Shown here: one piece after another, positions 10,051 to 17,473 of the stretch
Layout of the letters: every line of letters begins with the position of its first letter
Position numbering within the stretch: position 1 is the stretch's first letter
NCBI GenBank assembly: GCA_029238515.1
Contig: JAQWFW010000016.1
Span: forward strand, 1-64,000
Direction of reading: 5' to 3'
DNA from: Flavobacteriaceae bacterium
Lineage (GTDB): Bacteria > Bacteroidota > Bacteroidia > Flavobacteriales > Flavobacteriaceae
Length of the DNA stretch: 64,000 nt
Made by a program: the position numbers and the translations under genes
The notes under the pieces: model-generated
Told to the model about the DNA's origin: nothing
The model's database searches: none
What the model saw: only the letters and a program-made list of their open reading frames with translations

Positions 10051-11475
10051 ATGATGAATATTTCTATTATTTGGAAATTTATAATCCTCTGTAGCCTCAC
10101 CAGCTGCGCTAAATCTGGCTCAGAAGATCCAGGATGTCTTGTTGAATTTCAATCCGATGCTTACAAAAACAAACCTTTTTATCTCGCAAGTCACTTTGGT
10201 AAATACCAAACACTATTAGACTCCGTGGTTGCAGATTCAGAAGGGAAACTCATTTTTAAAAACAAAAAAAAATACGTGAGCGGAATTTATATGCTTCTAA
10301 ATGATTCTAAAGAAATTGAAATTGAATTCTTAATGGATGATGAACAGCAATTCAAAATAGAGCCCAATTCCAAAACCCCATCCAAAACAAAAATTTACAA
10401 TTCGCAAGAAAATATAGATTTTAGAGATTTTACAATTTTTTTAAAATCAAAACGATCACAAATTGAGTTGCTACAAGAATCGATTAAAAATACAGACAGC
10501 CAACGAGAAAAACTTGACTTTGAAAATAAAATAAAATCCGTTGAAAAAGAAATAGAAAAGTATAAACAAAATTATAGGTTGTCACGTGCAAACACCTTGG
10601 CGCTTTTATTTAAGTTAACACAACCCATAGAGGATTTTTCTTCACTGAAAAACCAAAAACTAGCAACAAAAAAGGATTCTTTGCTTTTTTTAAAAAACAA
10701 TTACTTTAAAGGTATTAATTTTAATGATAGTCGTTTATTAAGAAACCCCTTTTTTGAACAAAAACTCTCCACCTACTTTGATGTATTTGTCCCTAAAACT
10801 GTGGATTCAATTACAGAAGAAATCACTAGAATATTAGACGAGGCCAACACCCTTGATAGTGATACATTTAAATACATGAGTCTGTATTTTATGGACTTAT
10901 ACATCACCCCTAAACAAATGGGGCAAGATCGTATATTTTTAAATTTGTATGAGACCTATTTTAAAAACCAAAGCTATGAATGGCTGCCATTGGCCCAAAA
11001 AGAACTTTTTAATTCAAAGGCACGCTTACTCGAAAATAATCAAATAGGTTCCAAAGCAAAAGAATTATTCATGAATTCTATCGATAATAACCCCCTTTAT
11101 TTATACGATTTGAGTGCTGATTATGTTATTCTTGTTTTTTGGGATCCTACTTGTGGCCATTGTCAGACAGAAATTCCAAGAATAAACCGTTTGCATAAAA
11201 ATGATTGGGAAAATTTTAACCATTCCATTTATGCTGTAAACATAAATACAGATGTGAAAACAGAATGGGAAAAATTCATTTCAACTCATGATCTCAACTC
11301 ATGGAATCATGTATCTCCTGCCAAAGTAGTACGTGGAAATTATACGCAACAGGATGTCGACTACCAAACACTTTACAATATTGAACAAACCCCAGTGTTT
11401 TATTTATTAGACAAGGATAAAATCATTATTGGCAAAGACATAGATCCACAAGAGTATTCAAAACTCATGAAATAG
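10051..11475 (+). CDS. Thioredoxin-fold lipoprotein (TlpA/DUF5106-like)
   Basis: The 474-residue protein starts with a lipoprotein signal ending in a lipobox (LTSC, Cys about 19), so it is probably membrane-anchored and faces the periplasm or the surface. The N-terminal half has the beta-rich DUF4369-like look common in Bacteroidota thiol-disulfide proteins, then a charged helical middle (about 125-190). The C-terminal about 120 residues hold a thioredoxin domain with the redox motif WDPTCGHCQ at about 368-376 and a cis-Pro segment (QTPVFYLL). Family knowledge suggests a thiol reductase or oxidoreductase; the substrate is unknown. It is divergent from the giant adhesin gene. The double ATG leaves the start uncertain by one codon. 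Confidence 0.8.
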   Translation: MMNISIIWKFIILCSLTSCAKSGSEDPGCLVEFQSDAYKNKPFYLASHFGKYQTLLDSVVADSEGKLIFKNKKKYVSGIYMLLNDSKEIEIEFLMDDEQQFKIEPNSKTPSKTKIYNSQENIDFRDFTIFLKSKRSQIELLQESIKNTDSQREKLDFENKIKSVEKEIEKYKQNYRLSRANTLALLFKLTQPIEDFSSLKNQKLATKKDSLLFLKNNYFKGINFNDSRLLRNPFFEQKLSTYFDVFVPKTVDSITEEITRILDEANTLDSDTFKYMSLYFMDLYITPKQMGQDRIFLNLYETYFKNQSYEWLPLAQKELFNSKARLLENNQIGSKAKELFMNSIDNNPLYLYDLSADYVILVFWDPTCGHCQTEIPRINRLHKNDWENFNHSIYAVNINTDVKTEWEKFISTHDLNSWNHVSPAKVVRGNYTQQDVDYQTLYNIEQTPVFYLLDKDKIIIGKDIDPQEYSKLMK

Positions 11476-11573
11476 TAAAATTTCATTGTCTTTGTTTTAA
11501 TTTCAAACCCTCTTGAGGACCACACCAAGCTTACATTGACAGAGAAATGCACCATGGATTATGTTTTATTTGC

Positions 11574-11810
11574 TTATAAACTTGAAGTGGGCTGTGCTGT
11601 ATACTCATTAAAAATGGGTTGTTGATAGCCCTGGCTTATAAACATTGAATCTGATGTATATGTGCCCACAACTGAAGATTGACCAACCGAATAAGAAACA
11701 TAATAATTTGATTTTGTTTGACTACCTCCTAAAGCCCCTATTGTTTGGTGATGTAACTGAGCATAGGATGAAAACCCTAAAAGCAAAAAAGCTAATATGA
11801 AGTAACGCAT
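11574..11810 (-). CDS. Short secreted protein, probable truncated relative of a T9SS-sorted family
   Basis: The 78-residue product begins with a clean signal peptide (MRYFILAFLLLGFSSYAQ). It continues with a segment rich in YYVSYSVGQSSVVGTY and ending SQGYQQPIF. That segment is typical of the N-terminus of longer flavobacterial exported proteins that carry a C-terminal type IX sorting domain. Here a stop follows almost at once and no sorting domain can be read in any frame downstream, so the gene looks truncated. The start at 11810 is preferred over an ATG at 11864 because an exact TATATTTG -7 box (11828-11835, minus) lies between them. It may be a pseudogene remnant. Confidence 0.5.
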   Translation of the reverse strand: MRYFILAFLLLGFSSYAQLHHQTIGALGGSQTKSNYYVSYSVGQSSVVGTYTSDSMFISQGYQQPIFNEYTAQPTSSL

Positions 11811-11827
11811 TGTTAAATTGGTTTGTT

Positions 11828-11835
11828 CAAATATA
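11828..11835 (-). promoter_or_regulatory. -7 promoter element for the short secreted protein
   Basis: The minus strand reads TATATTTG, an exact TAnnTTTG match 17 bases upstream of the ATG at 11810. It decides the start of that gene, since an ATG at 11864 would lie upstream of the transcription start. Confidence 0.4.
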
Positions 11836-12008
11836 AAGAATTTAATAAAAATACAGAAAAGCAAAAAATATCCCCAAAAAACAAAAAATTATTTTTGAGG
11901 ATAAATTGTACTGAAGACAGGGCTTGAGTCCAGACATCCTACGGTGGTGGGTTTATAATTTTATACAAATCCTTAACCAATAATTCGATTTTACACATCT
12001 CTGCTCCA

Positions 12009-12040
12009 CCCTCGACCCTTTGTTAATTGAGGGGGTTTTT
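12009..12040 (+). terminator. Possible weak rho-independent terminator
   Basis: CCCTC (12009-12013) pairs with GAGGG (12029-12033) over a 15-base loop, followed by GG and TTTTT (12036-12040). The stem is short and no upstream plus-strand gene is evident, so the role is uncertain. Confidence 0.3.
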
Positions 12041-12154
12041 GCTTTGCTCTAACAGCACGACGAAAAAACCAAAAAGCGCTTCAACACGCTTTGTTCCAAA
12101 GGTACTGCCCTGCATATGCACTGTTTATGTATCAAAAATTGAAATAAAAATCAA

Positions 12155-12162
12155 TATATTTG
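12155..12162 (+). promoter_or_regulatory. -7 promoter element for the tiny lipoprotein
   Basis: TATATTTG matches TAnnTTTG exactly and lies 19 bases before the ATG at 12182. No well-spaced TTG is visible. Confidence 0.4.
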
Positions 12163-12181
12163 AGTAACGTAATTTAATAAA

Positions 12182-12418
12182 ATGAACGAACTACTCTTGC
12201 TCTCCGCTTTATTCATTTTTAGTTGTGATGATGATACAGATTGTTTCACGGTCATAGATAAGACCCTCTCAGGTAGTGAATATGTATTAGTTGGTGACTT
12301 TGACACCTCAAATTCAGACGAGGATGGGCCACTCAATGGCTACGCAGACGTCAACTTGACCGTAACTGAGAAAGTATACAATGCTTATGATATTGGTGAT
12401 AAGTACTGCTACGATTAG
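12182..12418 (+). CDS. Small putative lipoprotein, function unknown
   Basis: The protein has 78 residues. A short hydrophobic leader ends in a lipobox-like FIFSC (Cys 15) followed by an acidic DDDTD, the usual pattern of Bacteroidota lipoproteins sent to the outer membrane or surface. The mature part is acidic, with CFTVIDKT and VNLTVTEK segments that recall short flavobacterial lipoproteins. The leader lacks the usual basic residues after Met. The protein is also shorter than relatives I recall, so the gene may be trimmed. An exact -7 box just upstream suggests it is expressed. No domain with a known function is recognised. Confidence 0.55.
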   Translation: MNELLLLSALFIFSCDDDTDCFTVIDKTLSGSEYVLVGDFDTSNSDEDGPLNGYADVNLTVTEKVYNAYDIGDKYCYD

Positions 12419-12504
12419 TAAGGCTACACACACGAACTTCTTTTAATTTATAAACCCCATAAAATACTTACAAAATTTTTAACATTTTTTAAGTTAATAA
12501 TATT

Positions 12505-12512
12505 TATTTTTG
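12505..12512 (+). promoter_or_regulatory. -7 promoter element for the small membrane-protein pair
   Basis: TATTTTTG matches TAnnTTTG and lies 18 bases upstream of the ATG at 12531. Confidence 0.4.
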
Positions 12513-12530
12513 TAAAAAATTTAAAGTTTT

Positions 12531-12710
12531 ATGAAAAATATTAAACATTTCGTATTTAAGTGGTACCCTGTAATACTGGCATTCATATGCTTGCTTTATT
12601 CCATTGGCTTGGGTCTTCTGGGGCATACTGAAGAAGCCCAATACTCAGCTCATTGGCCTGGAACAATTCTCCTATTTGCATTAGTAATCAGACAAAGAAG
12701 AAGGGTATGA
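12531..12710 (+). CDS. 59-residue membrane protein, first of a coupled pair
   Basis: The ATG at 12531 opens a 59-residue frame (starts MKNIKHFVFKWYPVILAF) ending in TGA at 12708-12710. The product has two hydrophobic stretches, about 12-30 (VILAFICLLYSIGLGLLG) and about 44-53 (GTILLFALVI), and ends in a positive RQRRRV tail. It is therefore probably a two-segment inner-membrane protein with a cytoplasmic C-terminus. A -7 box sits 18 bases upstream. The stop overlaps the start of the next gene as ATGA, implying translational coupling. No family is recognised. Confidence 0.6.
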   Translation: MKNIKHFVFKWYPVILAFICLLYSIGLGLLGHTEEAQYSAHWPGTILLFALVIRQRRRV

Positions 12711-12886
12711 GTGTAGCAATGTTTATAATAGGGGCTGTTATTTTTTCATTTTATGTGTACTTTCTCATTTGGAATATTTTCCACAGCACAAAAAAACAAC
12801 GTGAAGAAAACAGATACCCTACGCAAAATGACCCCGTTGACCTTGACGGGATGGGAAATTTTAGCAGATTTCCAAATAAAAAATAA
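12707..12886 (+). CDS. 59-residue membrane protein, second of a coupled pair
   Basis: The frame starts at the ATG in the ATGA overlap (12707-12710) and encodes 59 residues. A single strong hydrophobic segment covers about 4-24 (AMFIIGAVIFSFYVYFLIWN). A charged tail rich in Lys, Arg, Asn and Asp follows, ending NFSRFPNKK. An in-frame upstream ATG at 12653 exists. The residues it would add are polar and lie inside the preceding gene, so the coupled start is preferred. The function is unknown; the tight coupling suggests that the two proteins work as a pair. Confidence 0.6.
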   Translation: MSVAMFIIGAVIFSFYVYFLIWNIFHSTKKQREENRYPTQNDPVDLDGMGNFSRFPNKK

Positions 12887-12931
12887 GCTCTTTTTTAAGC
12901 TTAATTGATGTAAGTGCCAATTTTGAAATAG

Positions 12932-12960
12932 GGCTTTGAAAAATAATCTTTTTCAAAGCC
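12932..12960. repeat. 12-bp perfect inverted repeat
   Basis: GGCTTTGAAAAA (12932-12943) and TTTTTCAAAGCC (12949-12960) are exact reverse complements around a 5-base loop. It lies 46 bases after the small membrane pair. There is no T-tract after the right arm on the plus strand, so it is an atypical terminator at best and may instead protect the mRNA end or act as a binding site. Confidence 0.5.
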
Positions 12961-13000
12961 AAAAAGCAGACATGGGTTTTATTTTGAAAGTGATTTTTAA

Positions 13001-13008
13001 TATATTTG
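13001..13008 (+). promoter_or_regulatory. -7 promoter element for the 126-residue gene
   Basis: TATATTTG matches TAnnTTTG exactly, 38 bases before the ATG at 13047. A TTTG at 12983-12986 is closer (14 bases) than the usual 17-23 spacing. Confidence 0.4.
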
Positions 13009-13046
13009 GTAAACAATTTAACTTTTACTAAAAACAATTACAAATC

Positions 13047-13427
13047 ATGAAAATTAAAACAGGGTGTGTGGGGTTTCACTTAGCTTTTAAAGTCCCCAAC
13101 AACAATACACAAAGAATGGATACCTTTTTAGCAACCCACGAAGCTTTCATGCGCGAAACCCATCATATTGAAGGGACAGAAGAACCCATTGTTCTATGCT
13201 ATGCAGTTCTTAAAAGCCCAGAATTTAACAACCCACTCGATCCAGGCAGTGGCGAAACTGGCCATACACTTTATGGTATTACAGAAATATACAATGGCCC
13301 AGAAGGTGCGCAAGCGCATATGAAACTCGGACAAGAACGCGCTGAGATGTTTACAGAACTGATCAGTTTGACAGGCGAGTACTGTATAAGCGGAATATTA
13401 GGAGCGCCTGTTATTCATTCGATGTAA
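13047..13427 (+). CDS. Uncharacterised 126-residue protein
   Basis: The soluble-looking protein has no signal peptide or membrane segment. It contains MDTFLATHEAFMRETHHIEG near the N-terminus, a central IVLCYAVLKSPEFNNP and a C-terminal ISLTGEYCISGILGAP. The His-rich ETHH segment and alternating strand/helix pattern loosely recall small dimeric alpha/beta barrel proteins, but I cannot assign a family. It has its own promoter-like box upstream and a strong terminator downstream, so it is probably a single-gene unit. Confidence 0.65.
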   Translation: MKIKTGCVGFHLAFKVPNNNTQRMDTFLATHEAFMRETHHIEGTEEPIVLCYAVLKSPEFNNPLDPGSGETGHTLYGITEIYNGPEGAQAHMKLGQERAEMFTELISLTGEYCISGILGAPVIHSM

Positions 13428-13472
13428 GATTAATCTGTATTTTATGTTCTCATTATAAAATAATGAAACATA

Positions 13473-13502
13473 AAAAAACCCACTCAATTGAGTGGGTTTT
13501 TT
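13473..13502. terminator. Bidirectional rho-independent terminator
   Basis: CCCACTCAA/TTGAGTGGG (13479-13496) is a perfect stem flanked by six A on the left and six T on the right. It can therefore end transcription from both sides. It lies between the convergent genes ending at 13427 (plus) and 13523 (minus). Confidence 0.9.
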
Positions 13503-13522
13503 AATTGTTTTCGGAAAACGTA

Positions 13523-13717
13523 TTATACTGACTTCACAAATGGAAGTCCAGTTTTTTCATTTTCAACAATCTTTTTTCCAGCAGGAAGATCACACGAGTT
13601 TGAACGCTCATCTTTTGCGAAATAATAAATTGTTTGGTTTCTTCCACCTTTCAAGACTACGTCTTTAGTGTGTAAATAATACGTTTTTCCTTTGCTATTT
13701 TTAAATGAATATCCCAT
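13523..13717 (-). CDS. Small conserved protein of unknown function
   Basis: The 64-residue cytoplasmic-looking protein contains TYYLHTKDVVLKGGRNQTIY, then YFAKDERSNSCDLPAGK and ENEKTGLPFVKSV. I recognise this as a small, widespread, uncharacterised family whose members share the GGRxQxIYYF and CDLPxG motifs. No catalytic role is known to me. It converges on the plus-strand gene at 13047-13427 and shares its terminator. Confidence 0.75.
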   Translation of the reverse strand: MGYSFKNSKGKTYYLHTKDVVLKGGRNQTIYYFAKDERSNSCDLPAGKKIVENEKTGLPFVKSV

Positions 13718-13809
13718 AATGTAATTTTATTTTAGTCCAAATTACAAAAATTACTTTGGTATTACCAAAAAAATTATCAGATAAATACATTTTTTCTTAA
13801 GAAGTAGGG

Positions 13810-14655
13810 CTAATTGTTAATAAAATGCACTATTTCTGAGAAAACAACCTCTAAGTCTGGAGGCATTTTTGAAGCTTCCCAAGGGTGTTTGGTGCCAAAA
13901 ACGTGATCACCTCCTTCTATGCACTTGAAAATACTAGAGGAGCTCCATGAATGAAGTCTTTGGGCTTCAGCAATAGAAACCGCTTTATCGGCATCACCAT
14001 GAATAATAAGATGAGGAATTGTACAGATTTGAGCCGCATTTTCAATAGTTAATCGTTCTTCATGTGCTAAAAAATCTAAATAGAATTGAATATAATGTGG
14101 CATTTGTTGTCTTGTACGCTTGTTTTCCACATGATAAACCCCCTCTTTTTGCCATTGTACAAGCGCATCACCTTTTGGAAATCTTGATTTGTAGTCACTT
14201 ACCCCTGCTAGGGTAATGACCTTTTTTATTCTATCGTCTTCACTTGCCTTTATGGTTACAATGCCTCCGCCTCTGCTGTGTCCTATCAAAAAAATAGTTT
14301 CTACGTCTATTACAGAATTTGTTTGGTGGGTTTTGTGTACCCAATCGATAACACATGATAGATCATCAAGTTCTTTGCTGTAGTTGTTTTGCGCAAACGC
14401 TTCCAAATCTGGGAAATCTACGGGTTGACTTACAGTCCCACCATTGTGTGAAAAATTAAATTTGAGAAAGGCAATGCCAATAACAGCAAAGGCCTCTGCC
14501 CATAAATTCCATGCGCCCCAGTCTTTAAACCCTTTATATCCATGACAAAAAATAATGAGCGGTGCTTTCTTTATATTAGGATTTAAAAATAGATCATAAA
14601 CAATGGGGCGGTCTTGAGGCCTATTGATGACTTTATTTCGTTCTTGAACAATCAT
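13810..14655 (-). CDS. Alpha/beta hydrolase (dienelactone hydrolase-like)
   Basis: The 281-residue protein has an alpha/beta-hydrolase fold. It shows an oxyanion-loop region FCHGYKGFKDWGAW near the N-terminus, the nucleophile elbow IGHSRGGG (Ser about 126), an acidic residue in HGDADKAV and a catalytic His in GGDHVFG near the C-terminus. The triad looks complete, so it is probably an active serine esterase or peptidase-like enzyme; the substrate is unknown. Its ATG overlaps the addB stop by four bases, so it is the last gene of that transcript. No signal peptide is seen. Confidence 0.85.
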   Translation of the reverse strand: MIVQERNKVINRPQDRPIVYDLFLNPNIKKAPLIIFCHGYKGFKDWGAWNLWAEAFAVIGIAFLKFNFSHNGGTVSQPVDFPDLEAFAQNNYSKELDDLSCVIDWVHKTHQTNSVIDVETIFLIGHSRGGGIVTIKASEDDRIKKVITLAGVSDYKSRFPKGDALVQWQKEGVYHVENKRTRQQMPHYIQFYLDFLAHEERLTIENAAQICTIPHLIIHGDADKAVSIAEAQRLHSWSSSSIFKCIEGGDHVFGTKHPWEASKMPPDLEVVFSEIVHFINN

Positions 14656-17405
14656 ACTTTCTTTTCGATAAATTCGATGTTTGGATTAAATAACTCTTTC
14701 AATAATATCAGTAGTTGAGTTTCGTAAGATTCTAAAATTTCTTCTGAAATTTGTTGCTGCTTTGAAGCGCCATTACCTGGTTTATTTTTCTTTGTAAACC
14801 TTATTACACCTGCCTTAAAATTCTTAAACGAAAAAATTCCAGCTTCCGTTGGGCCATCAAAAGGGTGGGTTTGATTTAAAATATAAGCATACATCAATAA
14901 CTGAAAACTTTTGCTGTGCTTTTGATAATCTTGAACAATAGGCGCCCAATCAACCAGATTTAAATCTGTTTGTGAGACTTTGGAGGTCTTATAGTCTATA
15001 ATTCGCCGAACCCCGTTACATACATCTATACGGTCTACATTGCCTTTGAGTTTGATGGGGAAATCAAAATCTGGATGATCAAAATCTAAGACTACGGATT
15101 CTTCGACAGCCAAAAGCTGAACTACGTTTCCCTGTTTTAGAAATTGAATCTCTGTATCTAAAAAATTGTTGATATAACGCTTTGCAATTTCAAAACTAAT
15201 AAGATTTTTCCCTTGTGTAATGTCTCCCTGTTTGAACAGTTTTTTAAAAAAATGCTCTACTGTTTCTGAAACTTTGTCTTTTAGTTGCACCAATTTTGAA
15301 ATCTCTAACGTTTCTCCCACAAAGGGCTCATAAAAGGCCTCCAAAGTATAATGGACTACACTCCCAAAAGTATTGGCTTCTATTGTTTCCTCTAAATTGT
15401 TGGGTTGTTTTAGTCCCAATACTTTAAAATTATAAAAATCGATAGGATTTCTAATGTATTGCCCTAAGGAAGAAGGCGAAAACCCGTCTTGGGCAATAGA
15501 TTTAAGCGTGTCTAAAAGATCTGATGTTTTGGATACTTTTGCAAGTGATGCGTTTTGAGTTGAAATTTTTGGTGCGACCATTTTGTGTTTCAACTGATGG
15601 TGATTTTCTAACTCCATTTGAGCAATAAATCGACTGGGGTCTCCTCCATTTAAAACGTCTGGTTCGGTGTTGTAAACAAGGTAAACATTGTTTGCACGTT
15701 GCAATAATCTATAAAAATGATAGGTATATACCGCGTCTTTTTCCTTATAAGTGGGCAATCCGTTTTCTAACTTAACGTCAAATGGAATAAATGAATTTTG
15801 TATTTTCCCTGCCGGCAAAATACCTTCATTGACCGAAACCAAAATAACAGTTTCAAAATCCAAAACACGAGACTCTAGCATCCCCATAATTTGTAATCCT
15901 TTGAGAGGCTCACCCTTAAAATCTAGTGTTTCTTTACTCAACAATTCACGATACAAACTGTGTAGAGTCTTGACAGAATTTATATAAGCATAAGACTGAT
16001 CTAAATGTTCCATTTGATTAAACAACTCTAGAAATCTCAAGAGATACTCCAAAGGCAAAATACTATTCCCTTTTTGTACATCATAAGCTGTTTTTAACTC
16101 AAAAATCATCGTTTTTATTTGTTTCAGCGCTTTTTTGGGCTGATTACCCCATGGCTCAAGAACTAGTGTAAATCTTGATTTCAAAGCTGGTGCTAATGTT
16201 GTCAATTGGTCTAAAGTAAGTGCTGTCCGGTTTTGGTCTTTTATCGTTTTGAAAATATTGTTGAGCGCCGTAGAGTGATTATTAAATAAGGGCGCTAAAA
16301 AAGGGTGGGTCAAAAGCTCCACAACATCTTTGTAGTAAAACGAATGACTTGAAGCTATTTGAAGCTGAAACCATTGCTCAAGAAACGAAGCAAATGGGAT
16401 CTGACGCAAAGGCAAACCCATCGTAATATTAATGTTTTCTAATGCTTTAGGAATAGAGTTTAAAATCGGTAATAATAGCGATTCATCACCCAAAACAAGT
16501 GCCGTATTTTCTAACGCATTGGTGTGGTACAAATCATCCAAAAGTTCTCCAATGTATTTGACTTGACTAATGTTTTTTGGCGCTCCAACAATATTGATGT
16601 TTTTCTGGTCTTGATAGTGCCTCGTTGCCCAATTGAATGGATGCGATTTAAAATATGGCCACTGTTTTTTATATTGACGCATAAAATGACCCGCATCATG
16701 AAAATGTGCCTCTAAAAACCCCTGATCAATATCCCAATAAATTTGTGCTTGGTTTTGCTGTAATAGCTCCTGAACTATGGTTGACTCTGAAGCGTTTAGT
16801 GCATTGAATCCCAAAAATATATGCTTCCCACGCGTAGTGTTTTGAATATAATCCTCTAAGTTGTCTACAGCGGCTCTATACATCAATCCTTGATACCCAA
16901 TCCCTTTATTTAAAAGTTGATTGACTAAGGATGTATAATGGTGTTTTATCTGTTGCCAAAAATACAAATACCCTTTAACCATTTTGGTAGGATTTGGGTC
17001 TAAAGACCAATGGTTTATTTTTTGAACAGCGCCGAGGTAGTCAAATATTTTTGAAGGAGGGACTAAATAACGATCGATTTCATTAAAATCCTGTAAAACA
17101 ATAGGGGCCCATTTTGAAAACTGATCGAAAGACTCCAACTTCCCCTTTGGCGTGATGGTTTTATAAACACTATAAAATTCGAAAATCAGCTCAATAGAAC
17201 TCACCTTCTTTAGTTGAGACAACTCTTCTATAAAGGATTCAATAGAGCAGATTTCTGGCAGAAAGCTTGCCCGAGTAAAATGCTTTGAAAGCTCTTGCTT
17301 CAAAAATAATCCTGCACGCTTATTGGGGAGTACAAAGGTAAGCTCAGAAAAATCTTCTTTTTGATTTTTTAATTCTTGTAATACCTCTGCGATAAAGCTT
17401 GTCAT
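14652..17405 (-). CDS. addB: AddB-like PD-(D/E)XK nuclease subunit
   Basis: The 917-residue protein resembles the AddB/Cas4-RecB class that partners AddA in double-strand break processing. The N-terminal helicase-like region opens with LTFVLPNKRAGLFLKQEL and has no Walker A lysine loop, as expected for the inactive AddB helicase. A conserved patch LESRVLDFETVILVSVNEG lies mid-protein. The nuclease motif IDYKTS is at about residue 802. The usual Cys of the iron-sulphur-type AddB motif is absent (SSLGQYIRNPIDFYNFKVLG). addA lies on the same strand about 3 kb upstream, separated by kbl and an ompA-type gene. The downstream hydrolase overlaps it. Confidence 0.85.
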   Translation of the reverse strand: MTSFIAEVLQELKNQKEDFSELTFVLPNKRAGLFLKQELSKHFTRASFLPEICSIESFIEELSQLKKVSSIELIFEFYSVYKTITPKGKLESFDQFSKWAPIVLQDFNEIDRYLVPPSKIFDYLGAVQKINHWSLDPNPTKMVKGYLYFWQQIKHHYTSLVNQLLNKGIGYQGLMYRAAVDNLEDYIQNTTRGKHIFLGFNALNASESTIVQELLQQNQAQIYWDIDQGFLEAHFHDAGHFMRQYKKQWPYFKSHPFNWATRHYQDQKNINIVGAPKNISQVKYIGELLDDLYHTNALENTALVLGDESLLLPILNSIPKALENINITMGLPLRQIPFASFLEQWFQLQIASSHSFYYKDVVELLTHPFLAPLFNNHSTALNNIFKTIKDQNRTALTLDQLTTLAPALKSRFTLVLEPWGNQPKKALKQIKTMIFELKTAYDVQKGNSILPLEYLLRFLELFNQMEHLDQSYAYINSVKTLHSLYRELLSKETLDFKGEPLKGLQIMGMLESRVLDFETVILVSVNEGILPAGKIQNSFIPFDVKLENGLPTYKEKDAVYTYHFYRLLQRANNVYLVYNTEPDVLNGGDPSRFIAQMELENHHQLKHKMVAPKISTQNASLAKVSKTSDLLDTLKSIAQDGFSPSSLGQYIRNPIDFYNFKVLGLKQPNNLEETIEANTFGSVVHYTLEAFYEPFVGETLEISKLVQLKDKVSETVEHFFKKLFKQGDITQGKNLISFEIAKRYINNFLDTEIQFLKQGNVVQLLAVEESVVLDFDHPDFDFPIKLKGNVDRIDVCNGVRRIIDYKTSKVSQTDLNLVDWAPIVQDYQKHSKSFQLLMYAYILNQTHPFDGPTEAGIFSFKNFKAGVIRFTKKNKPGNGASKQQQISEEILESYETQLLILLKELFNPNIEFIEKKV

Positions 17406-17416
17406 ACCCTAAAAAT

Positions 17417-17447
17417 AAAAAACGCCTCGCAAATGCGAAGCGTTTTT
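17417..17447 (-). terminator. Rho-independent terminator of the OmpA/TSP3 gene
   Basis: AAAACGCcTCGC and GCGAaGCGTTTT pair around AAAT with one mismatch; A and T tracts flank the stem. It lies between the ompA-type stop (17474) and the addB start (17405), so it should end the abundant ompA mRNA. addB would then need read-through or its own promoter. Confidence 0.75.
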
Positions 17448-17473
17448 AAATTTATTTTTTGAAGTATAAGCGA

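Larger units (their letters stand above)
11865..12181. other. 317-base stretch without a recognisable gene
   Basis: I see no coding region. Two weak features are visible. One is a 68-base stretch (11943-12010) whose ends could pair like an acceptor stem (GGTGGTG with CTCCACC, 6 of 7), with a TTCGATT loop-like segment between. The other is a CCCTC/GAGGG hairpin at 12009-12033 followed by five T, which could end a plus-strand transcript. Neither supports a firm RNA gene call. The -7 box of the next gene is at 12155. Confidence 0.4.

Noticed and set aside
11943-12010. tRNA-like or tmRNA 3'-end-like stretch (GGTGGTG ... TTCGATT ... CTCCACC)
   Set aside because: The acceptor pairing is 6 of 7 and the T-loop core is present. 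However, the T-stem is AT-only and weak, there is no clear anticodon arm and no tmRNA 5' half nearby. It may be chance or a decayed remnant; tRNAscan-SE and Infernal (tmRNA model) would decide.
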